Source of the DNA: CAZWBR01 sp964404205
GTDB taxonomy: Bacteria; Bacteroidota; Bacteroidia; Bacteroidales; Prolixibacteraceae
Length of the DNA stretch: 7,426 nt
Direction: 5' to 3'
NCBI GenBank assembly: GCA_964404205.1
Contig: CAYOJD010000135.1
Span: 1-7,426, forward strand
Shown: one piece after another, positions 1-6,589 of the stretch
How positions within the stretch are numbered: position 1 is the stretch's first letter
Layout of the letters: each line of letters opens with the position of its first letter
The notes under the pieces: generated by a model
Databases searched by the model: none
What the model was told of the DNA's origin: nothing
The model's input: the letters and a program-made list of their open reading frames with translations, nothing else
Program-made: the position numbers and the translations under genes

Positions 1-1393
1 AGTCCGGACGACGTTGATAATTATAAGCTAAATTGAAAAATGTTTGCGGCGTAGAGAAACGGAAAAGTGCCTGACTCTTGAATGGTGCAATAAATTTTGG
101 AAATGTAATTTTAGTATCGGCACCCAACTCCAGAGAGTTAAAAGTCCGGGCCGAATCGCCCTTGCCATAACTCTGTTTCTCGGTAGCACCCAACAAATTA
201 ATATCAAATATTTCACCCCCCTTAAAAAGATTTTTGTGCTGGTACCCAAAGTTTCCTGCTACACCCAAATTACCCAGAGAGTTCGTTCCTTCGGCACTTA
301 CAGAATATGATTGTTTTAAAGTTGGTGTTAACTGAATATAACAATCCAGCGTAGGATTTCCATATATATCAACTTCGCCGGTTTCTGTAAAACGGATATT
401 GATTAGCTTGAAGAGCCTGAGTGCAAAAAATTCATTATAAGTCCTGTCGACCAGATCGGCCGAATAGTATTCCCTATCGGCTATATGATTGGCATTCAAT
501 AATGTTTGAACTTTAAATTTTAACGCATCGCTATACACTATAAAATGGTTTCCCACCTGCAAAGTATCACGCACCGGTTCAGATTTGCCCAACTGCCCAT
601 TATCGAAAAGATTTTTTTGAGGCTCAATATCAGTCTGGTAATAGAAATTCCGGAAAGTATACCGTTCGTGCAAATAGAGTGAATCGGACAATGTATTTGT
701 ATTGTTATCCACAATCATCTTTAAATCGACCTTACCAATATTCTTTGTAGTATCGGCTTCGAAATAGATATGGGTTTTATTGGCTTTATAAAATCCATTA
801 TTCTGCAAACTGCGCAAAACCCGCTGGCTCTCAGCCGCAAGTTTATCCGTATCAAAAAGATCGTTAGGAGCAACCGTGCTTCTGACAACATCTTGTTCGA
901 CATAGGGAGTTACTACGGGATCTTTCGAAATAGCCTGATAAGAATCAATCCGGATGGGCGAGTTGGCTTTTATTGCATAACTGACATAAGCACGCTTTTT
1001 TCGTTTAAACCAGACCGAATCAACAATTTCGGCATTATAATAACCTCTGTTTCTGAGCAATCTTTTCAACTCGTCGTTTGTCCTATCAACAAGTGCCGGA
1101 TTGTAAATCACAGGAGCCTCGCCAATTCTTTTCAGCCAACCATTCTCTTTTTTATCTGACGAAAGATTGTACAATCCCAAATGAAATTTCCAGATTCCAA
1201 AAATTCGGGTATTGGGGCGCTGCTTCAGATAACTCTTTAATTCATTCCTGTCAACTTTGTTATTGTCAACGGTTATTTCAACCTTCGACAATAAATACTC
1301 ATTATCAGGGACATATCTAACCACACTGCACGAAGTAAACAGTACAACGAAAATAATGGGCAGAAAATATGTCAGTTTAAATTTGTTCTGCAT
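1..1393 (-). CDS. tamL: TamL/BamA-family outer-membrane assembly lipoprotein, 3'-truncated by the window edge
   Basis: This is an open frame from an ATG at 1393 to the left edge, with 464 codons visible and no stop. Residues 1-21 are a hydrophobic signal peptide ending in LFTSC, so Cys22 is the probable lipidation site. The CSVVRYVPDNEYLL segment that follows is typical of the Bacteroidota lipoprotein form of TamA. Residues of about 36-345 hold POTRA-like repeats with the characteristic RGYYNAEI (116-123) and NGFYKA (199-204) turns. From about 359 the alternating strands of the surface-antigen (Omp85) barrel begin, and NYQRRPD lies at the very edge. From memory, family members run to about 750-850 residues, so roughly the second half, the rest of the barrel, is missing. 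By family, it inserts or assembles outer-membrane proteins, often with a TamB partner encoded next to it. TamB would lie outside the window, so this is not tested. The gene is divergent from the RNA methyltransferase. Family assignment is firm; TamL rather than another Omp85 lipoprotein is likely. Confidence 0.9.
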   Translation of the reverse strand, partial: MQNKFKLTYFLPIIFVVLFTSCSVVRYVPDNEYLLSKVEITVDNNKVDRNELKSYLKQRPNTRIFGIWKFHLGLYNLSSDKKENGWLKRIGEAPVIYNPALVDRTNDELKRLLRNRGYYNAEIVDSVWFKRKKRAYVSYAIKANSPIRIDSYQAISKDPVVTPYVEQDVVRSTVAPNDLFDTDKLAAESQRVLRSLQNNGFYKANKTHIYFEADTTKNIGKVDLKMIVDNNTNTLSDSLYLHERYTFRNFYYQTDIEPQKNLFDNGQLGKSEPVRDTLQVGNHFIVYSDALKFKVQTLLNANHIADREYYSADLVDRTYNEFFALRLFKLINIRFTETGEVDIYGNPTLDCYIQLTPTLKQSYSVSAEGTNSLGNLGVAGNFGYQHKNLFKGGEIFDINLLGATEKQSYGKGDSARTFNSLELGADTKITFPKFIAPFKSQALFRFSTPQTFFNLAYNYQRRPD

Positions 1394-1411
1394 GAGGGAA
1401 TTAAAGTAAGG

Positions 1412-1419
1412 CAAAGATA
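1412..1419 (-). promoter_or_regulatory. Putative -7 element (TATCTTTG) of the tamL promoter
   Basis: The minus strand reads TATCTTTG, an exact match to the Bacteroidota -7 consensus TAnnTTTG. It lies 18 bases before the tamL ATG, so transcription would start near 1405 with a leader of only about 12 bases. No clear TTTG-type -33 element is visible about 20 bases upstream, only a T-run at 1435-1439. The short leader and missing -33 box keep confidence low. Confidence 0.4.
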
Positions 1420-1444
1420 ATCAACCGATGAATTAAAAATGGGT

Positions 1445-1452
1445 TAAATTTG
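1445..1452 (+). promoter_or_regulatory. Putative -7 element (TAAATTTG) of the RNA methyltransferase promoter
   Basis: The plus strand reads TAAATTTG, an exact TAnnTTTG match 25 bases before the methyltransferase ATG, which would give a leader of about 20 bases. No convincing -33 TTTG is present. Together with the opposite-facing element at 1412-1419 it would form a compact divergent promoter within 84 bases. Confidence 0.42.
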
Positions 1453-1477
1453 AAAACTGAAAGTTCAAAGTAAGAAA

Positions 1478-2242
1478 ATGCTATCAAAGAACAAAATAAA
1501 ACTTATCCGCTCGCTTTCGCTGAAAAAATTTCGAGATATCGAGAAACTATTTGTTGCCGAAGGGAAAAAACTGGTACTCGACCTCATCGATGCCGGCATG
1601 CAACCTATAGAGCTTTACTGTACTCCAGCAGGCTCCAAGCTTTTACACGGGCGAAAGAAAATTCAGGTTATTCAGATTTCGGAAGAAGAAATTACCAAAA
1701 TCAGTAACCTGAAAAGCCCGCCTGAAATGATAGCCCTTTTTGAAATCGACAAGAAAGATCCTGACTGGCGAGACATGGCAACAGACATTTCGCTGGTGCT
1801 CGATAACGTTCAGGATCCCGGAAATCTGGGGACAATCGTCCGTTTGGCCGATTGGTTTGGTATTCGCCAAATTTTCTGCTCACCCGGAAGCGCCGATTTG
1901 TACAATCCCAAAGCAGTCCAGTCTACCATGGGAGCACTGGCCCGGGTCAGTATCATTTATTTACCGCTCGATGACCTGTTTGAAAAAGCGGCTCAACTTT
2001 CACTACCGGTTTATGGAACTTTTATGGAGGGAGAAAATATTTTTCAGGCATCACTTACGACAAACGGACTGATTGTGATGGGAAACGAAGGGAATGGCAT
2101 ATCGTCGGCATATCACACGTTTATCAATAGAAAATTGACCATACCCTCTTTCCCGGCAGGCGCAACTACAGCAGAGTCACTCAATGTAAGTGTAGCCACA
2201 GCTATTGCCTGTGCTGAATTTCGTCGCAGGGTTTACCGGTAA
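1478..2242 (+). CDS. SpoU/TrmH-family RNA 2'-O-methyltransferase
   Basis: This 254-residue protein is of the usual length for SAM-dependent SPOUT methyltransferases that 2'-O-methylate rRNA or tRNA. Residues 1-90 form the SpoU substrate-binding domain (L30e/L7Ae-like), with the typical LFVAEGKKLVLDLI stretch near 24-37. The catalytic knotted domain shows all three SPOUT motifs. Motif 1 is at 109-126 (DNVQDPGN..TIVR, with the conserved Asn and Arg). Motif 2 is at 197-209 (LIVMGNEGNGIS). Motif 3 is at 223-240 (IPSFP..ESLNVSVA). The ATG at 1478 gives a complete N-terminal domain. There is no Shine-Dalgarno, only an A-rich leader, as is common in this phylum. The gene diverges from tamL and converges on the FAD oxidoreductase, with a 10-base overlap at the stop codons. 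The exact target nucleotide cannot be read from the sequence; RlmB-like 23S modification is one option. Confidence 0.94.
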   Translation: MLSKNKIKLIRSLSLKKFRDIEKLFVAEGKKLVLDLIDAGMQPIELYCTPAGSKLLHGRKKIQVIQISEEEITKISNLKSPPEMIALFEIDKKDPDWRDMATDISLVLDNVQDPGNLGTIVRLADWFGIRQIFCSPGSADLYNPKAVQSTMGALARVSIIYLPLDDLFEKAAQLSLPVYGTFMEGENIFQASLTTNGLIVMGNEGNGISSAYHTFINRKLTIPSFPAGATTAESLNVSVATAIACAEFRRRVYR

Positions 2243-2243
2243 A
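2232..2243. repeat. 12-base perfect palindrome holding both convergent stop codons
   Basis: TTTACCGGTAAA is its own reverse complement. The plus-strand methyltransferase ends in TAC CGG TAA and the minus-strand FAD oxidoreductase also ends in TAC CGG TAA, so both proteins finish in Tyr-Arg and the genes overlap by 10 bases (2233-2242). With no loop and no T-tract it is not an ordinary intrinsic terminator. Confidence 0.9.
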
Positions 2244-3795
2244 GCTGCGCTATCGTCTCGGCTACACGTTCGCCATCAACAGCTGACGAAACGATTCCGC
2301 CGGCATAGCCTGCCCCCTCTCCACACGGGAAAAACCCTTTTATTTGAACATGTTGCATGGTTTCGTTATCGCGTGGAATACGAAGGGGTGACGATGTTCG
2401 CGACTCGATACCCAGAATAATCGCTTCGTTAGTGAGATAGCCTCGGTTTTTATTGCCCATTTTAACCAATCCCTGCTGAAGCCGCAGGCGAATAAACTCG
2501 GGCAGCCAGCGGTGCATTTCCGATGGTATAATTCCCGGCCGGTAAGAAGTATCGGGTAGCGATGTGGGTTTACGGTTATTGATGAAATCGAAAAGCCGCT
2601 GTGCCGGTGCAAATTGTGAATTTCCGGCCTCTCTAAAACAGCTTTTTTCCAACTCTTCCTGAAAAACAAGTCCAGCCAGCGATCCATATTTGCGATGATA
2701 ATCTGCTGGAATATCTTCCAACCTGATTTCGGTGACCATTCCCGAATTGGCAAACCGGCCTCCTCTGCTCGATGGAGACATTCCGTTAACCACCAGTTCG
2801 CCGGGTGCTGTTGCGGCCGGTACGACCACTCCGCCCGGGCACATACAAAAAGAATAGACGCCCCGATCGTTTACCTGCTCGACATACGAATAGGCCGCCG
2901 GTGGCAAATATTGACCTCGTGCCATGCCATGATACTGAATTTTATCGATCAACTCCTGGGCATGCTCCACCCGCACTCCCATTGCAAATGATTTGGCTTC
3001 GAGCTGAAGTTTATGTTTCTCGAAAAGCCTGTAAATATCGCGGGCCGAATGACCGGTAGCCAATACAACGGCAATGCCTTCAACATTATCGCCATTTTGC
3101 AGACGAACCCCGGTTATCCTATTTTCTTTCAAAAGAAAGTCTTCAACTCGCGCGTTAAAATGATACTCTCCACCTGAGCGGACAATCGTTTCGCGAATTG
3201 CCGAGATTACTTTGGGCAGAACATTGGTTCCAATATGAGGATGTGCATCAATCAAAATTTCATCCTGGGCGCCATGAAAATGGAGCACTTCAACTATTTT
3301 CCGCACATCGCCCCGCTTCTTCGAACGGGTATAAAGTTTCCCGTCGGAAAAAGTACCGGCCCCACCTTCGCCAAAGCCATAATTGGAATCCGGGTTAACA
3401 ACATGATCCTTATGAAGGATTTGAATGTCGAGTTTACGATCAGGAACTGATTTCCCCCTTTCGAGGATAACAGGCTTAAATCCCTCTTCTATCAACCGGA
3501 GTGCGGCAAAAAGCCCCGCCGGTCCTGCACCTACAATCACCACCGGGCGGCCATTGGCCACATTGGGATATTCGAAACTGATTTTTTCGGCTTTGGGCTC
3601 CACTTCATCAATAAAAATATCGAGCCCTAGATTGATTTTGATATTTGAATTGCGTGCATCGATAGAGCGTCGGCGTACCACAATCTGGTGGATCCGTGAT
3701 ACATCTGTTTTCAATGTCGACGCAACGATCTCTTTCAGGAGTTTCATCTCTCCGGCCTGCCGCGGGGTAACCGCTATATTAACCTCTTTTTTCAA
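2233..3795 (-). CDS. NAD(P)/FAD-dependent oxidoreductase, COG2509 family
   Basis: A 520-residue flavoprotein from the TTG at 3795. Residues 1-65 form the small N-terminal domain typical of COG2509, with a conserved R-S-I-D-A-R segment at 43-48. The Rossmann FAD-binding motif VVIVGAGPAGLFAA is at 85-98, with Glu112 (LERG) placed to bind the ribose. Other family blocks are NYGFGEGGAGTFSDGKLYTR (138-157), ATGHSARDIY (246-255), SFCMCPGGVVVPA (315-327) and NGMSPSSRGG (337-346). The C-terminal FAD-closing segment GEGAGYAGGI (492-501) is intact. The protein is probably cytoplasmic, as there is no signal peptide. Its substrate is unknown; the family is often loosely called FAD-dependent dehydrogenase. 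The frame stays open upstream, and a TTG at 3828 would add 11 residues. I prefer 3795 because it gives MKKEVNIAVTP, which matches how the family begins. No promoter is visible in the 80 bases after porT, so readthrough is likely. Confidence 0.9.
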   Translation of the reverse strand: MKKEVNIAVTPRQAGEMKLLKEIVASTLKTDVSRIHQIVVRRRSIDARNSNIKINLGLDIFIDEVEPKAEKISFEYPNVANGRPVVIVGAGPAGLFAALRLIEEGFKPVILERGKSVPDRKLDIQILHKDHVVNPDSNYGFGEGGAGTFSDGKLYTRSKKRGDVRKIVEVLHFHGAQDEILIDAHPHIGTNVLPKVISAIRETIVRSGGEYHFNARVEDFLLKENRITGVRLQNGDNVEGIAVVLATGHSARDIYRLFEKHKLQLEAKSFAMGVRVEHAQELIDKIQYHGMARGQYLPPAAYSYVEQVNDRGVYSFCMCPGGVVVPAATAPGELVVNGMSPSSRGGRFANSGMVTEIRLEDIPADYHRKYGSLAGLVFQEELEKSCFREAGNSQFAPAQRLFDFINNRKPTSLPDTSYRPGIIPSEMHRWLPEFIRLRLQQGLVKMGNKNRGYLTNEAIILGIESRTSSPLRIPRDNETMQHVQIKGFFPCGEGAGYAGGIVSSAVDGERVAETIAQLYR

Positions 3796-3875
3796 GCTAA
3801 TTTGATTTTTTAAGCATATTAACGGCAAGGTTCGGGAGATAGTTTCGGGCCGTATATCAATCGGTATAAGTAAAC

Positions 3876-4685
3876 CTATTCGAAATAAAGCAGCAACGTA
3901 AATATATTTGAGTTTAGTTCCTTAATTACGAAGCCATAATAAGGCGTATTGTACACTTTTTCGCTATTGTAATCGTGTTTAATCAAATTGGTAAGCCCAT
4001 ACGAAAACCGGAACTCGCCCGAGAAACGGAAATACTCAAGGTAGGTATCCAGTCCAAAACCAATATCGATATAGGCCCCGTTTCGTTTCACATGGACAAT
4101 TCCTTCAGAGATTCTTTTGTTTTCCAAATCTCTGCGATAGGTTGCTCCAAGATAAACAAATGGACGGAGATTATAATGGCGCCACCCTTTGTAGCGAAAG
4201 CCTACCGGAAAATCGATATAGGCTGACGGTGTCGTCATGTAATCCTGGGTATCAACCCCTTCGAGCTGGCCAACCAACTGTTCGCTGACAGGAATAGAAA
4301 GTACCATTTGCCGACGGCCAAGTGAAATACCCGGCGTGAATCGCAAATCGAGACCTTTGGTCAATTTGAGATTGGCAACGCCACCCACTGTTAACCCTGG
4401 CGATACCGGACTAACCTCTGCCCGATAAGAGGTTTTCTGGTAATAGGCATTCAATTCAGCCGAAGTTTTTAACTCGGGATATTTTGTAAAGATCGGGTTA
4501 TCGTAAACGGTAGGATAATGGCTAAAACGATAGTCCATAATATTCCCTCCCAAATAAAAGCCGAACCGTAAAGGACGATTGTCGAACCCCAGCAAATGGG
4601 TTGTACGTCGCGATTGGGCCAAAAGCGGCTGCCAAACCGTCAACAAGAGAAATAAAATGATATATCCGAATTTGATTCGTCTCAC
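3876..4685 (-). CDS. porT: PorT-family outer-membrane protein (type IX secretion system)
   Basis: From a GTG at 4685 this gives 269 residues. MRRIKFGYII and a hydrophobic core (residues 7-18) form a textbook signal peptide, with likely cleavage after LLA23. The mature protein opens with LLGFDNRPLRFGFYLGGNIM, the PorT/SprT hallmark of a [FY]D..x(L/I)xFGF.LG.N.MD stretch. It continues as amphipathic strands (GLDLRFTPGIS, YIDFPVGFRY, YIDIGFGLDTYL) consistent with an eight-stranded barrel and ends in LLLYFE, an outer-membrane C-terminal strand. PorT is required for gliding or protease secretion through the type IX secretion system in Porphyromonas and Flavobacterium. A TTG 14 codons upstream (4727) keeps the frame open, but it would put a charged extension before the signal peptide and would overlap the predicted -7 element. 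The location just after ubiE is a recurrent arrangement in Bacteroidota, from memory. No other T9SS gene is in the window. Confidence 0.85.
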   Translation of the reverse strand: MRRIKFGYIILFLLLTVWQPLLAQSRRTTHLLGFDNRPLRFGFYLGGNIMDYRFSHYPTVYDNPIFTKYPELKTSAELNAYYQKTSYRAEVSPVSPGLTVGGVANLKLTKGLDLRFTPGISLGRRQMVLSIPVSEQLVGQLEGVDTQDYMTTPSAYIDFPVGFRYKGWRHYNLRPFVYLGATYRRDLENKRISEGIVHVKRNGAYIDIGFGLDTYLEYFRFSGEFRFSYGLTNLIKHDYNSEKVYNTPYYGFVIKELNSNIFTLLLYFE

Positions 4686-4724
4686 AACTGATTCCGATTT
4701 TACTGCAAAATAGCGTATTGAGGG

Positions 4725-4745
4725 CAATTTTCAAACATAAAATTG
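4725..4745. repeat. 7-base inverted repeat (CAATTTT/AAAATTG) flanking the porT -7 element
   Basis: CAATTTT (4725-4731) and AAAATTG (4739-4745) are perfect inverted copies separated by 7 bases. On the minus strand the loop and the first arm base on its 5' side form TATGTTTG. It lies between ubiE and porT. The stem is all A/T except its end, and it is followed by CCC rather than T's, so it is a poor terminator. A binding site or chance are the alternatives. Confidence 0.6.
4732..4739 (-). promoter_or_regulatory. Putative -7 element (TATGTTTG) of the porT promoter
   Basis: The minus strand reads TATGTTTG, an exact TAnnTTTG match 35 bases after the ubiE stop. Transcription would start near 4725, leaving a leader of about 40 bases before the GTG at 4685 and excluding the TTG at 4727 as a start. 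The -33 region has no clear TTTG. It suggests porT, and the FAD gene behind it, can be transcribed apart from ubiE. Confidence 0.4.
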
Positions 4746-4773
4746 AAAAATCACCTTATTCGGGGATAAAAGC

Positions 4774-5511
4774 CTATTCAGCAAGCGGTTTAATTCCTAT
4801 GTAAACTGTTGCAATGCCAAATGTCTGACGTTCCTCGAATGCATTGCCAAAACCAACCAAACGCAACTGTTCCAGAAAATCGTCACCATCGGGAAAAGCT
4901 TCGACCGACTCAGGCAAATAAGTATATGCCGATTTGTCTTTCGAAAAAAGCCGTCCCAAAAATGGAAGGATATGACTGGAATAAAAATTGTAAAATTGCT
5001 TTACAGGAAAACGGCGGGGCTTCGAAAACTCAAGCACGCAAACCACTCCGCCCGGCTTCAGCACCCTGAAAATCTCACGCAATCCCTGATTTAGATTCTC
5101 AAAATTTCGAACACCAAAAGCTACCGTAACTGCATCAAAATAATTATTATCGAAAGAAATTGATTCTGAATCGCCTTGATAAAGTTTAATTTTTTTAGCC
5201 AAACCCCGCTCTTCCATCTTGCGCCGGCCAACAGCCAGCATCTCCTCCGAAATATCGATACCGGTAATTTGGGTGGCTCCGGTTTTCAGTGCAGCAATGG
5301 CAAAGTCTCCGGTTCCGGTGGCTACATCGAGTACACTCCGGGGCGAATGGCGCTTTACCAGTTGAATGGCCCTGCGGCGCCAAAGTTTATCGATCCCGAA
5401 AGAGAGAAAATGGTTGAGAAAATCATATTTCGGGGCGATATGGTTAAACATCTCGGCCACCTGCTCCTTCTTGCCCGAGGTCGAATCGCGATAGGGTTTC
5501 ACATCTGTCAT
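4774..5511 (-). CDS. ubiE: Demethylmenaquinone methyltransferase UbiE/MenG
   Basis: This 245-residue class I SAM methyltransferase is of typical length and has the whole UbiE/COQ5 signature set. These are MFNHIAPKYDFLNHFLSFGID (21-41), SAM motif I LDVATGTGDF (61-70), GIDISEEML (84-92) with the ribose-binding Asp86, VAFGVRNFEN (130-139), RVLKPGG (149-155) and YTYLPESVEAFP (196-207). It methylates demethylmenaquinol to menaquinol with S-adenosylmethionine, as a cytoplasmic enzyme acting on a membrane-bound quinone. Ubiquinone methylation is unlikely because Bacteroidota use menaquinone. It starts at the ATG at 5511, only 3 bases after the stop of the PurL-like gene, and has its own Shine-Dalgarno inside that gene. 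porT follows 88 bases downstream. Assignment is secure. Confidence 0.97.
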   Translation of the reverse strand: MTDVKPYRDSTSGKKEQVAEMFNHIAPKYDFLNHFLSFGIDKLWRRRAIQLVKRHSPRSVLDVATGTGDFAIAALKTGATQITGIDISEEMLAVGRRKMEERGLAKKIKLYQGDSESISFDNNYFDAVTVAFGVRNFENLNQGLREIFRVLKPGGVVCVLEFSKPRRFPVKQFYNFYSSHILPFLGRLFSKDKSAYTYLPESVEAFPDGDDFLEQLRLVGFGNAFEERQTFGIATVYIGIKPLAE

Positions 5512-5524
5512 CCGTCAGTCCTCC
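5512..5524 (-). promoter_or_regulatory. Canonical Shine-Dalgarno for ubiE inside the upstream gene
   Basis: The minus strand reads GGAGG at 5524-5520, followed by 8 bases and the ubiE ATG at 5511. The motif encodes the last residues (ME D) of the PurL-like protein. Strong SDs are uncommon in Bacteroidota, and none of the other starts in this window shows one. That, with the 3-base gap, points to translational coupling. Confidence 0.7.
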
Positions 5525-6558
5525 ATTTCGCTGACAACGCCTTTGTCAATAAAGCCAAAAGATTGATCGTCGATACGGATTTCACCTTTAGTGACATGGC
5601 CAAGGGTCATTACCGGAATCTTGCGTTCGAAAAGAAAATCGACAAACTCGTTCTCTTTTTCTTCGGTTACGGTCACAATGTAGCGCCCCATCGATTCGCC
5701 GAAAAGGAAAGCATCCGAGCGGATTTCCGCATCGGTCGTAATATCGAAACCCAGATTATTGGGAAGACTGCTGCGCAACAGCGAGAAGAAAAGCCCGCCA
5801 ATCCCTACGGGGGCAGCCGACACCACCAAATCGCGGCTTATCAACTCTTTCATGGCTACGCCCAACCGTCCTTCTCCCGATAGGTTGAAATGCATCAGCG
5901 GCCAATCTTTGATTTCGTGATAATGATCGAGGTACTCCGATGCAAATACATCGTTATGCGAACGCCCAACCAGTAAAATATTGTCGCCTTTCGTTTTGAA
6001 ACGTTGTGTCATCACCTGATCGCGATCTTTCAATTTTCCAAACAGACTTACAATCAAAGTAGGCGGTACAAAGCCATTCCCGGTTGAATAGTCGTAATGA
6101 ATCTTGCGTTGCGATGATTTCAGGTTGAAAGTTTGGGCTGCAGCATCGAGGCCAAGTTTGGCTGCAATCACCATTTCCTGCGCAATCGGACTGGCAAATT
6201 CCACATGGTTCAGGAATGTGCTCATCGAAACAGGTTCGGCACCATAGCAAATTAGCCGCCTGACGGCTTTGGCCACCAAAATCTGAGCTGCCACAAAGGG
6301 ATCGACTGCCAGACGTCGGTGATCGGCATAGATGGTCAACGAATAGAGCTTTTCGTCTGCATCGATCTGAAAAATACCGGCTTCGCCCAGATCATCACCT
6401 CCCAGTTGGGATGGTTCGGGTGCCGGCGCGGCAAACTCATTGAAAATATTGACCGGCGAAAGATGCGGAATAGCCAGCATCGAATCGATAACGGTACGTA
6501 GATTCTCCGGCTCGGGAATCTGTTCTATTGTCAGTACAGGGGTTTCAAGTTCAGCCAT
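5515..6558 (-). CDS. AIR-synthase-like protein resembling the C-terminal half of PurL
   Basis: A 347-residue protein of the PurM/PurL/HypE/SelD/ThiL fold. It aligns by eye with the second AIR-synthase half of FGAM synthase PurL. Matching parts are SPVNIFNEF (34-42), GGDD (53-56, a likely nucleotide/Mg site), DPFVAAQILVAKAVRRL.CYGAEPVS (86-111), FLN at 115-117, VPPTLIVSLFG (164-174), KGDNILLVG (190-198), ASEYL (206-210) and AAPVGIGGLFFSLL (248-261). The closing block is LFGESMGRYIVTV (285-297) followed by LGHVTKGEIRI (319-329). The first PurL half (with its ATP site and FGAR-binding loop) and the glutaminase domain are absent. The GNVSLYNE loop expected near 148-158 is replaced by SSQRKIHYDYS. 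So it is not a complete FGAM synthase; it may be a partner subunit, a regulator or an enzyme with another acyl-phosphate-type substrate. It heads the operon with ubiE 3 bases behind and has TAATTTTG upstream. The ATG at 6558 is the first in frame. Confidence 0.8.
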   Translation of the reverse strand: MAELETPVLTIEQIPEPENLRTVIDSMLAIPHLSPVNIFNEFAAPAPEPSQLGGDDLGEAGIFQIDADEKLYSLTIYADHRRLAVDPFVAAQILVAKAVRRLICYGAEPVSMSTFLNHVEFASPIAQEMVIAAKLGLDAAAQTFNLKSSQRKIHYDYSTGNGFVPPTLIVSLFGKLKDRDQVMTQRFKTKGDNILLVGRSHNDVFASEYLDHYHEIKDWPLMHFNLSGEGRLGVAMKELISRDLVVSAAPVGIGGLFFSLLRSSLPNNLGFDITTDAEIRSDAFLFGESMGRYIVTVTEEKENEFVDFLFERKIPVMTLGHVTKGEIRIDDQSFGFIDKGVVSEMED

Positions 6559-6589
6559 AATCTCAATGTAATTGCAGTTTTTCGTGCAT

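Noticed and set aside
770..1159. A 129-codon plus-strand open frame
   Set aside because: It is antisense to tamL, which reads through with clear POTRA features. It has no start context or motif.
2340..2753. A 137-codon minus-strand frame inside the FAD oxidoreductase
   Set aside because: It is the same strand but a different frame. The oxidoreductase frame carries conserved motifs throughout, with no sign of a frameshift.
4686..4727. Longer porT starting at TTG 4727
   Set aside because: It would place 14 mostly polar residues before a signal peptide that already begins well at the GTG at 4685.
4725..4745. Inverted repeat as the ubiE terminator
   Set aside because: The stem is A/T-rich and followed by CCC on the minus strand, not a T-tract.
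5176..5883. A 235-codon plus-strand open frame
   Set aside because: It lies antisense across the ubiE/PurL-like junction, both of which have strong family motifs. Its translation shows no recognisable domain.
5515..6558. PurL-like gene as a recent truncation of purL (pseudogene)
   Set aside because: It has its own start, a promoter-like element and an intact frame with a coherent N-terminal segment. It looks like an established stand-alone gene.
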